From positions 43,813,463 through 43,877,462 of the forward strand of contig CM048554.1 in the NCBI GenBank assembly GCA_026413225.1: a stretch of 64,000 nucleotides of DNA, in the 5' to 3' direction. This document shows positions 1-11,453 of the stretch, piece after piece (positions within the stretch are counted from its first letter, which is position 1; each line of letters starts with the position of its first letter). This DNA comes from Otis tarda. Lineage: Eukaryota; Chordata; Aves; Otidiformes; Otididae. Under the pieces are notes generated by a model. That model was not told the DNA's origin. It worked only from the letters and a program-made list of their open reading frames with translations, and made no database searches. The position numbers and the translations under genes are program-made.

Positions 1-2454
1 TCTAGTTCTGCCTCCTTGTGGGTATTTCACTATGTTAGTCTCACAATTTTCCATGGGATGCCTCCATTCATCAGTAAATATTTGCACAAAGGCCAGTATA
101 AAGATTACACAAGGAGCTCTAAGCATGACTTTTTTGCTTGGCTTTGCAGCCTAAATGACATTATTTAAACATAGCTTTGAAAAAAAACACATATCAGACA
201 TATACATTTCTATGCTAACATTAATATATAGATGAGAGATTTTACTGTGATTACACCTGGAGTGTCTTTTGCAAGATTATTTTGTTCAGACTGCTAGAAA
301 GGCTGCAGCATATGCACTCTTCATTAGCAGGGCCCATTAGTTAAGGTTAAGTGCTGCACTAGCTATGGCTGCACAGCTTTTGACCAGCACAGAGCATAGG
401 TGGATCTTTTGCTCGTAAGCAAGCACATATACATACCTCTTGCTGAAGAATTTTTAAGCCCGAGCTTAAGAAAGCATTCTATTCACAGCAATACTAGAAT
501 AGGCTGACACTTAAGTCCTTCTGAAACCAGAGGGGTAATCTGTGTTTAAACTGAGTCCTGTGCTTTAATCTGCTTTTTTACTATTTTGCTATCCGGAATA
601 GAGATAAGCGTAGGCACATGCTTTCCTGAGTGAAGCTCTAAAAACATTAACATGCAGCAGTTCGGACAATGATTTATGGGTGTCAAGTCTAGCCCTTATC
701 AAAGAACAATAACACAAAGAACAAGCATTACATCTGGGAAATAAAAAGCTATTTCACTTTGTAACTATATTGCATTGCATTAGAAAGTAAATCCTACACA
801 TGTAAGCGAGGAAAAACGCCTTGTATGATTAGACTAATTTTATTGAAAATTAAACAAATCAGGGAGTTTCAAATTTTATATACTTAACTTGAATTTACAA
901 CTGGTTGGTTTTTTGAACCAAACTCTGAAATAATTGAGTAAATGCCTTTTTAAAGGTTTAGAGAAACGTCAGTCTTGATCTTTAGCCACAGAGGTCACTA
1001 TAAACAAATCTAAAAAAATCTGCCAGCATATAATACCTATGCCAGAACAGACAGTAAAATTACTGATGACACATAAGGAATAGTGTCACTGTAGAGAAAA
1101 AAAAACAACCAAACCCCAACATTTTTATATAGGTAATTTCTTTAAAATCAGTTGTACAGGCTTAGCCCATCCTTACAAGAACAGTGACCTAATTTCAAAC
1201 TATTAATAGAAGAGAAATAAAGTTGACTCCACGATACGTACTTAGACATAAAAATTTTAATGCAGTGCATCAAAGGAGTCAGATGACACAGGCAGTATTT
1301 TTATATTCTGCACAAAGTTTCACACTGAGTATTAAAAATATAATCAGACCAAGTATTTAAATATGATTTTGAAGCTATTTATAGTCACAATCTTTTGTTC
1401 TTAGTTATATAGTGCACCCAGTTCCTATATTTAAAGATTGTTTTTACATTGGCATAAGAGCAGCTTCTGATCTGAAATACAAAAAAAAAATCAGAACCTT
1501 ACCTATTATAAATGACAATGTTTCATCTGAAAAACTGTCTGAGGTTCTAATATGATTTCATATGTATGACATTAGCTGATTAAATTACAACAGCTCAGTC
1601 TTAGCAATGGACATGTCCCTAGTATTAAACTAAACTACCTTTTGCTCAGCTCTTAGTAGCATAAAATTCCAAGTGAATCAGCTCCAAGCCTGCAAACGCT
1701 TACACACTTGATTACCTTTAAATATGTGAACAGTCCTATTGAGGTCTGTGAGTCAGATCCTCAACTTGAGTAAATCACAGGGCCTATTTAAATCAACAGA
1801 GCTGTGACAGTTTATATCAGCTGAAGGTTTGGCACCAGAGATACAACCCCATGCATAAAGACAAGTATGTGCATAAGTCTCTCTCTGGTCCCCTGAAAGC
1901 TATAGGGGTCAGGTAAACTCCATAGAAAGAGAGACTGCATTGAACATTATTGTGTTTAAAGTCATTCCAGATCGTTAAACACACATTTATTATAAAGTCA
2001 AGATGAAAAATTATGAATTATTTAAGTTTATTACACCTTAGTTACATTTAAGACATTGCCATTCCAAGGCTGGAGGACAGCGGGCTGGTAGTTATGACCA
2101 CAAGTTACAAATATTTATGATACAAAGCAGAAGACCTTTTACGGTAATGGAAGCTCGAAAGGCAAGTTTAATGTAACAACCTACTTGCTCCACTCTTCCA
2201 GTGATGGCTCCAGAAACCAGCACCCATTAAACTTTACGCACGAGATGGACTTCACAGGATCCTTGCTGAACTTAACCCAGATGTAGATAGAAAAGAAACA
2301 GATGCAGAGACTGCAGGGAAGCACACCTTTCTATGAAACTTTCAGATGAGTGACTGTCACTTGGACACTTTCCAGCACCAGAATGCAAATATTTGTAGTT
2401 ATAAGGGAAAATAACGCAAGTTCTAGTCTGCATAGGTAAAGGAACACGATCATC

Positions 2455-2491
2455 CTATATATAGATCTATATATATATAGATCCTATATAT
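2455..2491. repeat. AT-dinucleotide, partly palindromic simple repeat
   Basis: This is a run of TA dinucleotides interrupted by AGATC, with dyad symmetry around TAGATCTA. It is probably a degenerate microsatellite and could extrude as a small hairpin. Confidence 0.6.
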
Positions 2492-2663
2492 GTAAGTGTA
2501 TGAATCTACATGGTCTCATCTACTCAGTGGGCTGGAAGAAAGGGATGTATTTATTTCTGTCTTCTGTGGCCACCTTTGATAGAGTATCTCAGCTTCACAT
2601 GACAATGATTTCTGCTTCCCAACACCCCTGTGAAAAATAATTAACCCCACTTTACAGTGTTTT

Positions 2664-2702
2664 GTGGGGTTTTTTTTGGGGGGTTTTTTTTTTTTTTTTT
2701 GG
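2664..2702. repeat. G/T-rich low-complexity tract
   Basis: The tract is GTGGGG, a T run, GGGGGG, then a long T run ending in GG, just upstream of the CpG island. It has only two long G runs, so it does not meet a four-tract G-quadruplex pattern. A minus-strand open frame over it encodes poly-lysine and is an artefact. Confidence 0.7.
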
Positions 2703-3244
2703 CTAGCAAAATCAGTGGAAACATTTCTAACACCTTTCAAACTCCCATCAACCAAGAACTGAACCTAGACATTCTGCATCTCCACCCTCGGTCAGTTTAA
2801 GCGAAAGGCGGGCTGATCCCTTCGCACTGCGGCAGGTGCGGGGGCACTGGCCCCGCAGCCCTCATCCCCTCACCCCCGCAACACCAGGAGGGGGAGCCGA
2901 ACACCACCGACACGAGGGGAAGGGGGGAGCCGATCACCACCACCGAACACCGTCGTCGCGTTGCACCGGAGGCACGGCGGCAGGCCCCGGCGTGCCGTGC
3001 TGCTGCGTACAGACCTGCCCGGGGAATCCTGCACCCGACACCCGCCCGAAGAGGCTGGGAGGGGGGAGACCTGGCGTGACCGGACCCCCTTACTGACTCG
3101 GCTGAGGCGCGGGGAAACACACCTACATTTGCACAGGCGGGACGGTTTCCGCCAGGCACCGGCACCGGCTTCCCGCCACCGCCCCCTCGCCGCTCCGCTC
3201 CCTTCCTCTCGCCTCCCCTTAGGGCCAGGGCCGCTCCGGCACCC

Positions 3245-3260
3245 AGCGCCACCTGGCGGC
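3245..3260 (-). promoter_or_regulatory. Probable CTCF binding motif in the CpG island
   Basis: AGCGCCACCTGGCGGC matches the reverse complement of the vertebrate CTCF core (SYGCCMYCTRSTGG) at 13 of 14 positions. The motif therefore lies on the minus strand, pointing away from SRBD1. CTCF sites at CpG-island promoters commonly anchor chromatin loops. Occupancy in this genome is inferred, not shown. Confidence 0.6.
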
Positions 3261-3545
3261 GCGGCACGGCTCCTCCGTCCGGACGCCGCCAGCAGCGGGG
3301 CGGGGAGTGGGAGGAAGACGCCGCCAGCACCGCCCAGCCCGCACCGTCTGGGACTCCCGTTCTTTCCGGCGGCCGCCGCGGGGCGGTGGGGAGGGGGTGG
3401 GGCGATAGGCGGGTCCGCTGAGGACCTTTTCCTTTCCCTTCCCCGCCTGCCTCCCCTCCACGCCGGTGCCCGCTTCCTGCGGCGCGGCGCAGCTGCCGCT
3501 TCCTGCTCCTCCCCGCGGCGCGTCGGGCGGGCGGGCGGCTCCGCC

Positions 3546-3596
3546 ATGGCTGCCCTGGCGGCCCTTTCAAACGCGGCAGCCAGCAGCAGGGGGTAA
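3546..3596 (+). other. Candidate uORF with strong start context (16 codons)
   Basis: The context CCGCCATGGC is close to the optimal vertebrate initiation sequence and also matches a YY1 core (ATGGC followed by TGC). The frame runs 16 codons (starting MAALAALSN) to TAA at 3594. If exon 1 spans it and uses the donor at 3640 or 3861, it is a complete uORF ahead of the main start. If the donor at 3593 is used, the frame enters exon 2 out of register and stops at TGA soon after. It could instead be only a YY1 promoter element around the start site. Confidence 0.4.
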
Positions 3597-3861
3597 TGTC
3601 CGGGGGAGCCTCCCGCCCCTCGCCGGGCTTGGGCCGAGGGTGAGGCGGGGCGGGCGGTCAGCCTGCGGGCCTGCAGTGGCCCCAGCGAGTGAGGGATTTC
3701 CCGCTGTCTCGGTTGTTGAGGTCGAAACGAGCCATTTTCTTTCTGGGCCTCCGTTTCTGCTCCTTGCCTCTCCCTCAGCCCGGGACGAAAGGGTTGTTCC
3801 GGGGTCCTCTCGCCCTGAAGCGGTGCCCGGGGCCCTCCTGTGCGAGGGCCGCGGGGGCGGG

Positions 3862-6800
3862 TGAGCGGGGCCGGGGACACGGGCGGCAGCGCCCCGGGGG
3901 GGCCGGGGCTTCCACCGGGCTGGGGCAGGGGGGAGAGTGTGGGGCTCCCGGCCTCCGCCGGGGTGCCTGCTGTGCCCCCTGCCTGCCTCGGGGGCAGGAA
4001 GGGGCTTTATCCCGTGGTTCCCTGGGGGTGGGAGTTAGCTCGGTTAGTCCTTCCGCTGGAGTGCTGTCAACAGATCTGAGTAAAGTGGGGTGTCATCTGG
4101 GGAAGAATAGGGCTTCAAAGTGCCTGAATTGTATTTTAAGCTCAGTCATGTTTCTGGGCCAAAAAGCGGTGATTTGCATGGTAGTGAGTCACCAAGCAAC
4201 AGCAAACGGTGCTTTACTCTCAGCTCCCCTTGTGTCTGCGGGGCTGCTAAATGGGTGTTACTGGTGTGATGAACTGTGCAATGGCTGTCACCGTGCAGAG
4301 CAGACATGCACCTTCCATATCCTTCAGGAGCAAACCTATCCCATTAAAATAAGCACGATGGGAGTGTTACCTTATGGCTAGTTTTGCTGGTTTGGAGGAA
4401 AGGAGTAGCTCCACTTGATGTAGCAGTCTGTTACTGAATCAGAAGCAGTATCCCCCTGGTTTCAGCTAATGTTGTCTGTTTTTATAGGTGGTTTGAGATA
4501 AGTGGTTTAAAAAACATGCATGGGAAGTGTTTGTTCCCCTGTGCACACCTCTCCTGATTCATTGACAGGCTGCTGCTTAATGCAGGTTGTTCCTTTTCCT
4601 CAGTGGAACAACTAGGAATGGGAATTCCTAGGAATAGGGATGGGCTTGGTTATAGGAATGGGCTTGGAAGAGTGTAGTTTCTAAGGGCACGACCTTGGTG
4701 GTTTGTCTTTTTGGCTTACTACATCTGTAACTAGTAGCAGTAGGTGGTGCTCCTACTAGTCTCATACCTTTTTCTTTCTCATTAGCATTGAGGTCTGTTT
4801 TGTTGTATGTGTGTGCTCTGTATGTCTCTCCTTTTCTTTTTTGTTGTAATTTTCCAGTTAGCACTGGAGGCTCCTGATTTATGTCCGTGACCCTTTTCTC
4901 AGGCAGTCCTGACTGGCTTTGTGCAGGAGGAGTCCTTGGGAATCTACTGCACCAGCTGCACCAGCTTCTCTAAGCAAAAGTGTCTGGGAGTTTTCCAAGG
5001 TTTTAACCTCGAGAGGATTACAGTAAGTTGAAGTTGGATTTATATTTTGAAGAACAACTTAGTTGTTGCAGGTGATAAAAACCTTCTGGTGTGATAAAAC
5101 AATTTTCATACAAGTCCCTACTGTCGGTCTGCATAGCATTTTTTTTCCCCTTTGCTCCTAACATTGTGCTCATGCTTTGATTTCTTCTCAGGATGTTATT
5201 CTAGCCTGCAGTGGAGGTGTCTTAAAATGACAAGCAAAATCAAACTGTTGAGAGCCTACATCTAATTATTGAAGTGGGCCATTTTGCTCCTACTAATAAT
5301 GATCTGAAATTTGCTTGTCATGTGGGATTCATAGTGCTTTTTATGTCTTGCTCCAGATGCTTGGTGTTATAATAAACTGTCATTTGGCTAGTACTGTGTG
5401 ATTTAAGAAGTTAAAATGCAAAATTCTGTTATACTTGCTATTTTCCTCATACTAAAAAAGCAGAGACTGCAAAGCGAGGTTTGGGGAGCTTCTTGCATAG
5501 ACAGATTTCCTTTCTGGAAGCAATACATTACTTTAGATTAACTGGAAAAGAACTTTAGAAGTTTCTATGTCCTTTTCTGCTGGAGAGAGTGTTTGTTTTT
5601 GTTTTTTTTTTCAGTTACTGAAATGAAATTAATTTCCAAATATGTGTGTAGTGGTGGTGTTGTGTTTGTTTAGCATTGTGTGGGTTTGGTTTTTTAAAAT
5701 ACTGTACCTTCAGTAGAAGAATCTATTTGATTGAGTTGTTGACAGATCTATATTTCTGTGAAATTTCTGTGAAGAATTTATGTGACTTAATGTGGTAAGG
5801 CTATAAATTTACCGTAATAGCATTCATTTGATCATACTGTGAAAGTATAATGTTTTCTATAATTTTCAACTGTTAAATACATTTCTTTCTAAAGTGCCTT
5901 ATAGCTGACGTCACAGCCTATTAGGAGTTCTGGGGCAATTTCTGACTCTGAAAATTGCTACTGTAATGGTGAAGCTACAAAACACAGCCTTGTGCTAGTG
6001 CTGGGATTTTGGGGGGTTTTGGGACAATAGTGGGAGAAAGCGAGGGTTTTTTAAACTGCTGTTAAACTTTTATTTCTGCAAGTACTTGCATATGGCAGTT
6101 GGATCACATATGATTAAATTTACTTTTAATGGGATTGTATCTTTGCATGAACAGGGAGGATGAGGAGAGTATCAGCCTCTAAATGAGGCTTGAATTGCTC
6201 TTTAGCATAAGGCCTTTAAAGCCTCACTCTTCTTGTATTTGACATGCAGCCTAGAACTCTTGTTCGGGGAGGGAGACCAGAGGAATGATTACTTCCTTGC
6301 TGTATGTTTTGTGCATACCCCTATTCAGATACTGTGCAGTGAATTAGATAATAAGAGCTGCTCTGTCACTCTTCTTTATTCCTGGTGTGGCCCAACACCG
6401 AACTACACTAGCCTTATTTTAATGAGTAGCTGACAAGCAGGGGGAAGCGTGCTATTTACAGCCATCAGGCTAGCTCTAGTGTGTTGCGGAGCTCAGTATT
6501 GGATGCAGAGAATGGCAGTAGTGGGAACAAAAGAACTGGCAACAAAACCGAACTATAAGGAGAGTAGACCTGGGAGATACATGTATCTATCATAGTAATG
6601 ATTAAAATAGCTTCAACTCTTTTTCACTGTATAGTGTAACAACTCTGCAAAGTTATTTTTATTTTTTTTAAGTGGAAGTACTTTTGAAGAACATGCTGTA
6701 AATGTTTTGTGTTTTGTGGAGAAGCAAGGCTTTAGTGATTACTGACTGTGTGAAGCAAAGAGAATTTTTATGTTTCAAGGGATGATGTTTCATGCTATCT

Positions 6801-9800
6801 GCCATTTGGGAGATGGGCAAGCAGAAGAGTTTTGATTCCCCTGAGCTGGGGATCAAGAATCCAGTGTGAAGGTTCAGTGTGAGGGTTTCAGCCTATTGCA
6901 TAGAAGCAAAAGATCATACACACAGATCTGAAATGAAACAGGAGTTGGGAGTTGAAGTATGTGGGCAAGGCCAAATTTCCAGGCCTAGCTCATGTTGCCT
7001 GGCATGCAAGTAAAATACTGTTGATGACATGATTGTTAAGAACTTTTTTTTTCTCAAAGAATGACAGTTTTAAAAATTACAGCAATGTTTCTGACAATGT
7101 ACACAAAATAAGGAAAAAATATGTTGGCAAATGTTACTTGGAAGTTTGCTGGCCTCAGAGGTGAGGAAAGTTGCTAGAATAGACCTTGTAGGAATTCAGT
7201 ATGCCGATTGGTAAGCTGGTGAAATCCTGCACAGGGCAACTGGATAACTTGTGTGCATTACTGGATACTGCATGTTTACTTCCTTCAGGTTGTAGGTACA
7301 GAAAACGCCAAGCACTGTGAACACTTGCAGTAAGGTGCAGCAATACTAAACACAGACACAAGAAGGGAAAAAAAGTTTGATCTGACCAGACTCTGGTATA
7401 AATTGGTTACTCTTAATTTTTCAGCTTTATAGAATCATAGAATGGTTTGGATTGGAAGGAACCTTTAAAGGTCATCTAGTCCAACCCCACTGCAAGGAGC
7501 AGGGACATCTTCAACTAAAGCAGGTTCCACAGGGCCCTGTCCAACCTGGCCTTGAACGTTTCCAGGGATGGAGCATCCACCACCTCTCTGGGCAACCAGT
7601 TCCAGTGTTCCACTACCCTCATTGTTTAAAAAAAAAAAAAGTAATTGGCTCTTCTGCAGCTATGGGACTTTTCTGGTTTTGAAAAGGGGACACATATCTG
7701 TGCAAGCTATAGTTTCTTTCCTCAGGGTAGAAACCAGCCCTCACTTTGGGTATGGTTACCTGTAGGCAACAGAGAAGGAAGAGGTAAAGGCAGTTTTCCT
7801 ACTGAGGCCAGTCTATCTGGAAAACACAGTAGGAGATAAGTGGCCAGCTTCACACCATCTTGATCTCAGCATGCTGTGGGAGGGTGAATAAAGCTCTTCC
7901 AAGCTCCCTCAACACTTGGTGGGGGACCATATCCCAGTAGAAACAGAGCATGGACCAGGCAATAACTTACTTGATTGCCTTGTAAGTGCAGTCAGCATTG
8001 TAGATGCCCTATGTGGAGCCTTGCTGTGTTTGCCTGTGAGTCTTCCTGCCTCACTTCAGGGATTGTCTCTAAGTTTTTGAGAAGAAAAAAAAAAAATCTG
8101 TAATAGTTGTTCATCATCATCAGTGGCATTTAGACTCATTAGTTTTTCATCCTCGTCCCTGTCTCCCCCTCCGCACTGAATCACAGAAGGACTGTTTTTC
8201 TTAGTCATTAACTGTAGGTGTTAGCACACCCTAGCGCAGGCAGCTCAGGAGGACAATTTAGGAGAAAGCTGTCTGGCAGTTTGGAATCACATCAGAAGTA
8301 CTTTTGTGGATTTGAATTAAAAATGATTCTTTGTAAACAAAAAATAATGTATGCAGCAACTGCAAGATTTCTTTTCTGCAAATATGAAGTACAGGTAGTT
8401 CAGTATATAAATTATTACAAGGGGAGGTGGTTATGACTTGGCCCCACCTCACAGTGAAATTTCGTGACCTTTATTTTCCTTTGTGATATCCCATGTTTGA
8501 TGTTTGTCTCACAGATGCTCTTTGGTATTGGACTTTTATTTTGAGCTGTAGAACTCCATTTTGGCTTCTGACCATAGCTTATCTGTTCGTACAGAGTTAT
8601 TCTGAAGTAAATTTTATGCTTTAAATTCACATCTTACCATAGTTCAAATTAACTTCAAGTGCATGTAAGTGCCTTTAGGAAGAAAGTTACCACTTTTCTC
8701 CATTAAAATTTAATAGGTTAATAATATAATTAAAGTTGGACTTTATGTATCTTAGGCCAGTCCCAACTCCTTATTTGCTTGTAAGAACTGATACAATATT
8801 GATGAGTGGGACAGGACAGATTCTGTCTTAGCTTCTTCGATCTTTGATCCTCCTTCAGCTTTCTGGAGGACTGCAACAAACACTTAAAAGGTGATCTAAT
8901 TATTTTTTTAAAGTGGAAAATCCAAGAAATCAAAAGAAAAAAAGGAAAACAAACATTGAAGTGTCTCATAAAGCCTTGGCCTTATTACATATCACTTTCT
9001 ATTCTATTTCATGTTTTCCTGGGCCATTTTAATATTTTTGCTGTATGGTAATTCTGTTTCATTCAGCACATTCTATGAAGTCAAGTAAACTTGGATTTAA
9101 GGATGTAGGAACAAATACTTATCTGCTCATGAGGAATGTGGAAAATGCCTGGTTTTGTAAACCAAGGAGCTCATCTCCTATTGTTATGCTGATATGAAGA
9201 ATTAAATCAGTCACTGGTGTTGAATGGCAGGAAGTACAATTATCTTTGTACAGTAAGCTTTACTCTTGTTGTAATGTTACTTAGTGTAACAATACAAATG
9301 TTGAAATGTTTTGAGACCCTGCCCTTGGCCACCTGAGATGAGAGGGAAACACTAGCAGAAAAAAGACCTTCCACATGAGGCTTTCCTTTCACCTGGACTT
9401 TTGATTAAGCCCCAAAACTGTCATGGTGATATGCTGAGTGTCCAAAACTGGCAGGGGAGTTTAGAGAGCAGTTTTATGTAGGGGGAATGCTGACCTCCGA
9501 TGAGAGAACATGCATGTTGGCTTTTTCCTTCTTCCTTGCTATGAATTCGATGGTTAAATATGAATAAGCTTGTTAGAGTGTTTAAAAACTGATCACTAGC
9601 TGGATTACCTGGAGTACTAAAAAATACCTTCCTAGTTGGATTAGCTGAAGAAGCATGCCTGATAATGATATTGTAAGCTAAACATCTAGTTTAGCTAGAG
9701 AGAACTGTGAGAGCTAACCATGTGGAAAGTGTCCCAGTGCCTGCAAACAATGGATCAGAGATCCATCTGGCTCAGGTGTTAACTAATTCTGGAAATCTTT

Positions 9801-11370
9801 GTGTTGCAAACATAAATAATGTTTTTTGTTTCTCCCATTCACAGATTGAAGTACAATATAGAATGGAAACAATATTTTCATGCCTCTGAGGTAATGAGAA
9901 TAAATAAATAATTAATTAAAGACTATGATAATGACTGTTCAGCTATAACGAGCAAAGGAAAACAGAAGTAGAGTGGCTGGGTGAAGTTGCAGGTGACTCA
10001 GAACTGACAGTGAAAAGTCACCTGGGAGGCTAATAAGGTGAGTAGAATTTTTTGTGTTCTGTGGATATTTCTGTTTTCCTATGGTAGATATGTATTCTAA
10101 CCAGTCACATAATGGGATTTCAGACAGTGTAACAGCACAGAAATGCTGACCTGTAACTGACCATGACAATTGCTACAAGAAGGCGTTTTGCAAACAAGCT
10201 AATAGGTGGTGCTGTTTGTGGTCCTCAGTAATCCTCCTCCTGCTGCCATGCTGAAAACAGTCACTTAAATTCTGGTACTGCTTTGGAAGGAAAAATTGCT
10301 GAAAGCCATTTATAACAGTAGTTATGCTTCTAGTGCTTGAACAGAGGCCAGAATGAGGTTGGATTAAAGAGTGTTTCACCCTTGAATTAAATGGTACTTT
10401 GCAAAATCCTTATCCGGTTTGTATGTGCAAACACGGGACTTTAAGGCTCACATCGCAGTGGTAAGGCTAGATCAAAGGTCAAGGTGCAGAAGTTTTTTGA
10501 GAGCTGGATAACAGAATGTGAAGAATGATTAAATTGTACTGGATATAGGTAAAAATATGTTTATGAATTTTATAGTTCTAGAAATGCTTTATGGTCTTAG
10601 TTTTTTTTTTTTTGTTGTTTTAGTTTTCTGGCAGGTAAAACTTTGAGGATACCTAAAATTCTCTAACTAAAACTGGCAAATATGATTATTGAAATTCTTG
10701 GGCACAGCCATTGCCAAAAATTCTATAACTGATTAACTGAAGTGCAGCTATTGTAGGTATGAATCTTAGGTCAGAGAAAGCCTGTGCCTTCCCTTTTTAT
10801 CTTTGGTAATTGTTTTATGCACTTCCTATATGCTAATGAGCAGCTCTTTTAAAATAATTGTTTTTATTACACATACAAGTGATGTGTAGTCTTTAAAGGT
10901 GAAATTCTAAATCAAAATGGACAATCTTCTTGTAGTCCTGTTCACATGAAAACCATATGTGAGCTCACTTTACTAGATCTTAATTTTATTTTCTGTGCTT
11001 CTTAGATTGATGGAGGAAAGACTGGCACAGTGTATAAATGACACCCAATAATGTGGGTGTCTGGGCACCAGTACTCTTTTTGCTAGAATAGCATTATATG
11101 CAAGCCAAATAATTACTTCAGTTTGAAGAGAAAAATAATTTGAGAGGCTACAGTGCTGGTTTATGTGTTTGCTCAGTTGAAAATATCGTTGAATGTGTGC
11201 TGTTTGGGGCTAAATTTTTGGATATGAAGAAATCCAAACTTGCTCTAGAGGAAACTTTTGTGATTGGTGAAGACATTATGAGGGCATTCTTGGCAGTGAA
11301 TTAAAGGACTAAACAAGAGAATACAGCTTCAACCAAATGTTGCATTTCTCTCTTCTTGTCTCTGTTTCAG
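3862..11370 (+). other. SRBD1: SRBD1 intron 1
   Basis: About 7.5-7.8 kb separates the island from the first coding exon, ending in the acceptor TCTGTTTCAG directly before the ATG. Apart from one CR1 fragment at 7429-7626 and short homopolymers, no coding exon or RNA gene is recognised. A short direct-repeat patch (variants of TAGGAATGGGCTTGG) lies at 4612-4672. Open frames here are 60-76 codons with no splice or homology support. Confidence 0.7.
7429..7626 (-). mobile_element. CR1 LINE 3' fragment, antisense to SRBD1
   Basis: Read on the + strand the copy begins ATAGAATCATAGAATGG, the reverse complement of the CR1 3' tail. It continues through the conserved 3' UTR text (GGTCATCTAGTCCAACC, CTGGGCAACCAGTTCCAG) and ends before an A run at 7628-7640. 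It is a 5'-truncated avian CR1 copy of about 200 bp. CR1 makes no clear target duplication and none is seen. Confidence 0.9.
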
Positions 11371-11453
11371 ATGTCATCTCTACCAAGGAGGGTGAAATCT
11401 GAAGCCAAAGCCCTTACATCAGAAGATGATGAGCTACCTTCATTTCTTAATTC
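11371..11453 (+). CDS. SRBD1: SRBD1 coding exon 1 (residues 1-28)
   Basis: The exon opens with ATG immediately after the acceptor TTTCAG and encodes [20 protein letters not shown] onward. The donor GTAAGA follows at 11454 and two bases of codon 28 are carried over. Vertebrate SRBD1 starts the same way. Because the ATG is the first base of the exon, its -1 to -6 context is supplied by the non-coding first exon. Confidence 0.93.

Larger units (their letters stand above)
1..2789. other. AT-rich upstream flank, no gene recognised
   Basis: This stretch is AT-rich with frequent stops in all frames. I see no splice-bounded coding exon, tRNA or recognisable transposon in it. It contains an AT-dinucleotide patch near 2455-2491 and a G/T homopolymer patch at 2664-2702. 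In human the gene head-to-head with SRBD1 is PRKCE, but no PRKCE coding sequence is visible here. The stretch is therefore probably intergenic or distal promoter sequence. Confidence 0.6.
2790..4080 (+). promoter_or_regulatory. SRBD1: CpG island: probable SRBD1 promoter and first exon region
   Basis: CpG dinucleotides and G+C rise sharply at about 2790 and fall at about 4080, in contrast to the AT-rich surroundings. GC boxes (GGGCGG-type) occur at about 3375-3405, 3525-3535 and 3645-3655. No canonical TATA box is seen, consistent with a dispersed housekeeping promoter. The island is the only one upstream of the SRBD1 start codon at 11371, which sits directly after a splice acceptor, so a 5' non-coding exon must lie upstream and this is the best place. 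Candidate donors are GTAATG at 3593, GTGAGG at 3640 (best match) and GTGAGC at 3861. The transcription start cannot be fixed from sequence. Long open frames on both strands here follow from the scarcity of stops in GC-rich DNA. Confidence 0.8.

Noticed and set aside
1-2789. Start of PRKCE on the minus strand, expected from human synteny
   Set aside because: No sequence resembling the PRKCE N-terminal C2 region or a second CpG promoter is visible. The gene presumably begins further upstream.
2797-3880. Long open frames on both strands of the CpG island (up to 336 codons on the minus strand)
   Set aside because: They overlap each other in several frames, are dominated by Arg/Pro/Ala/Gly, and follow from stop-codon scarcity in GC-rich promoter DNA. 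No domain is visible.
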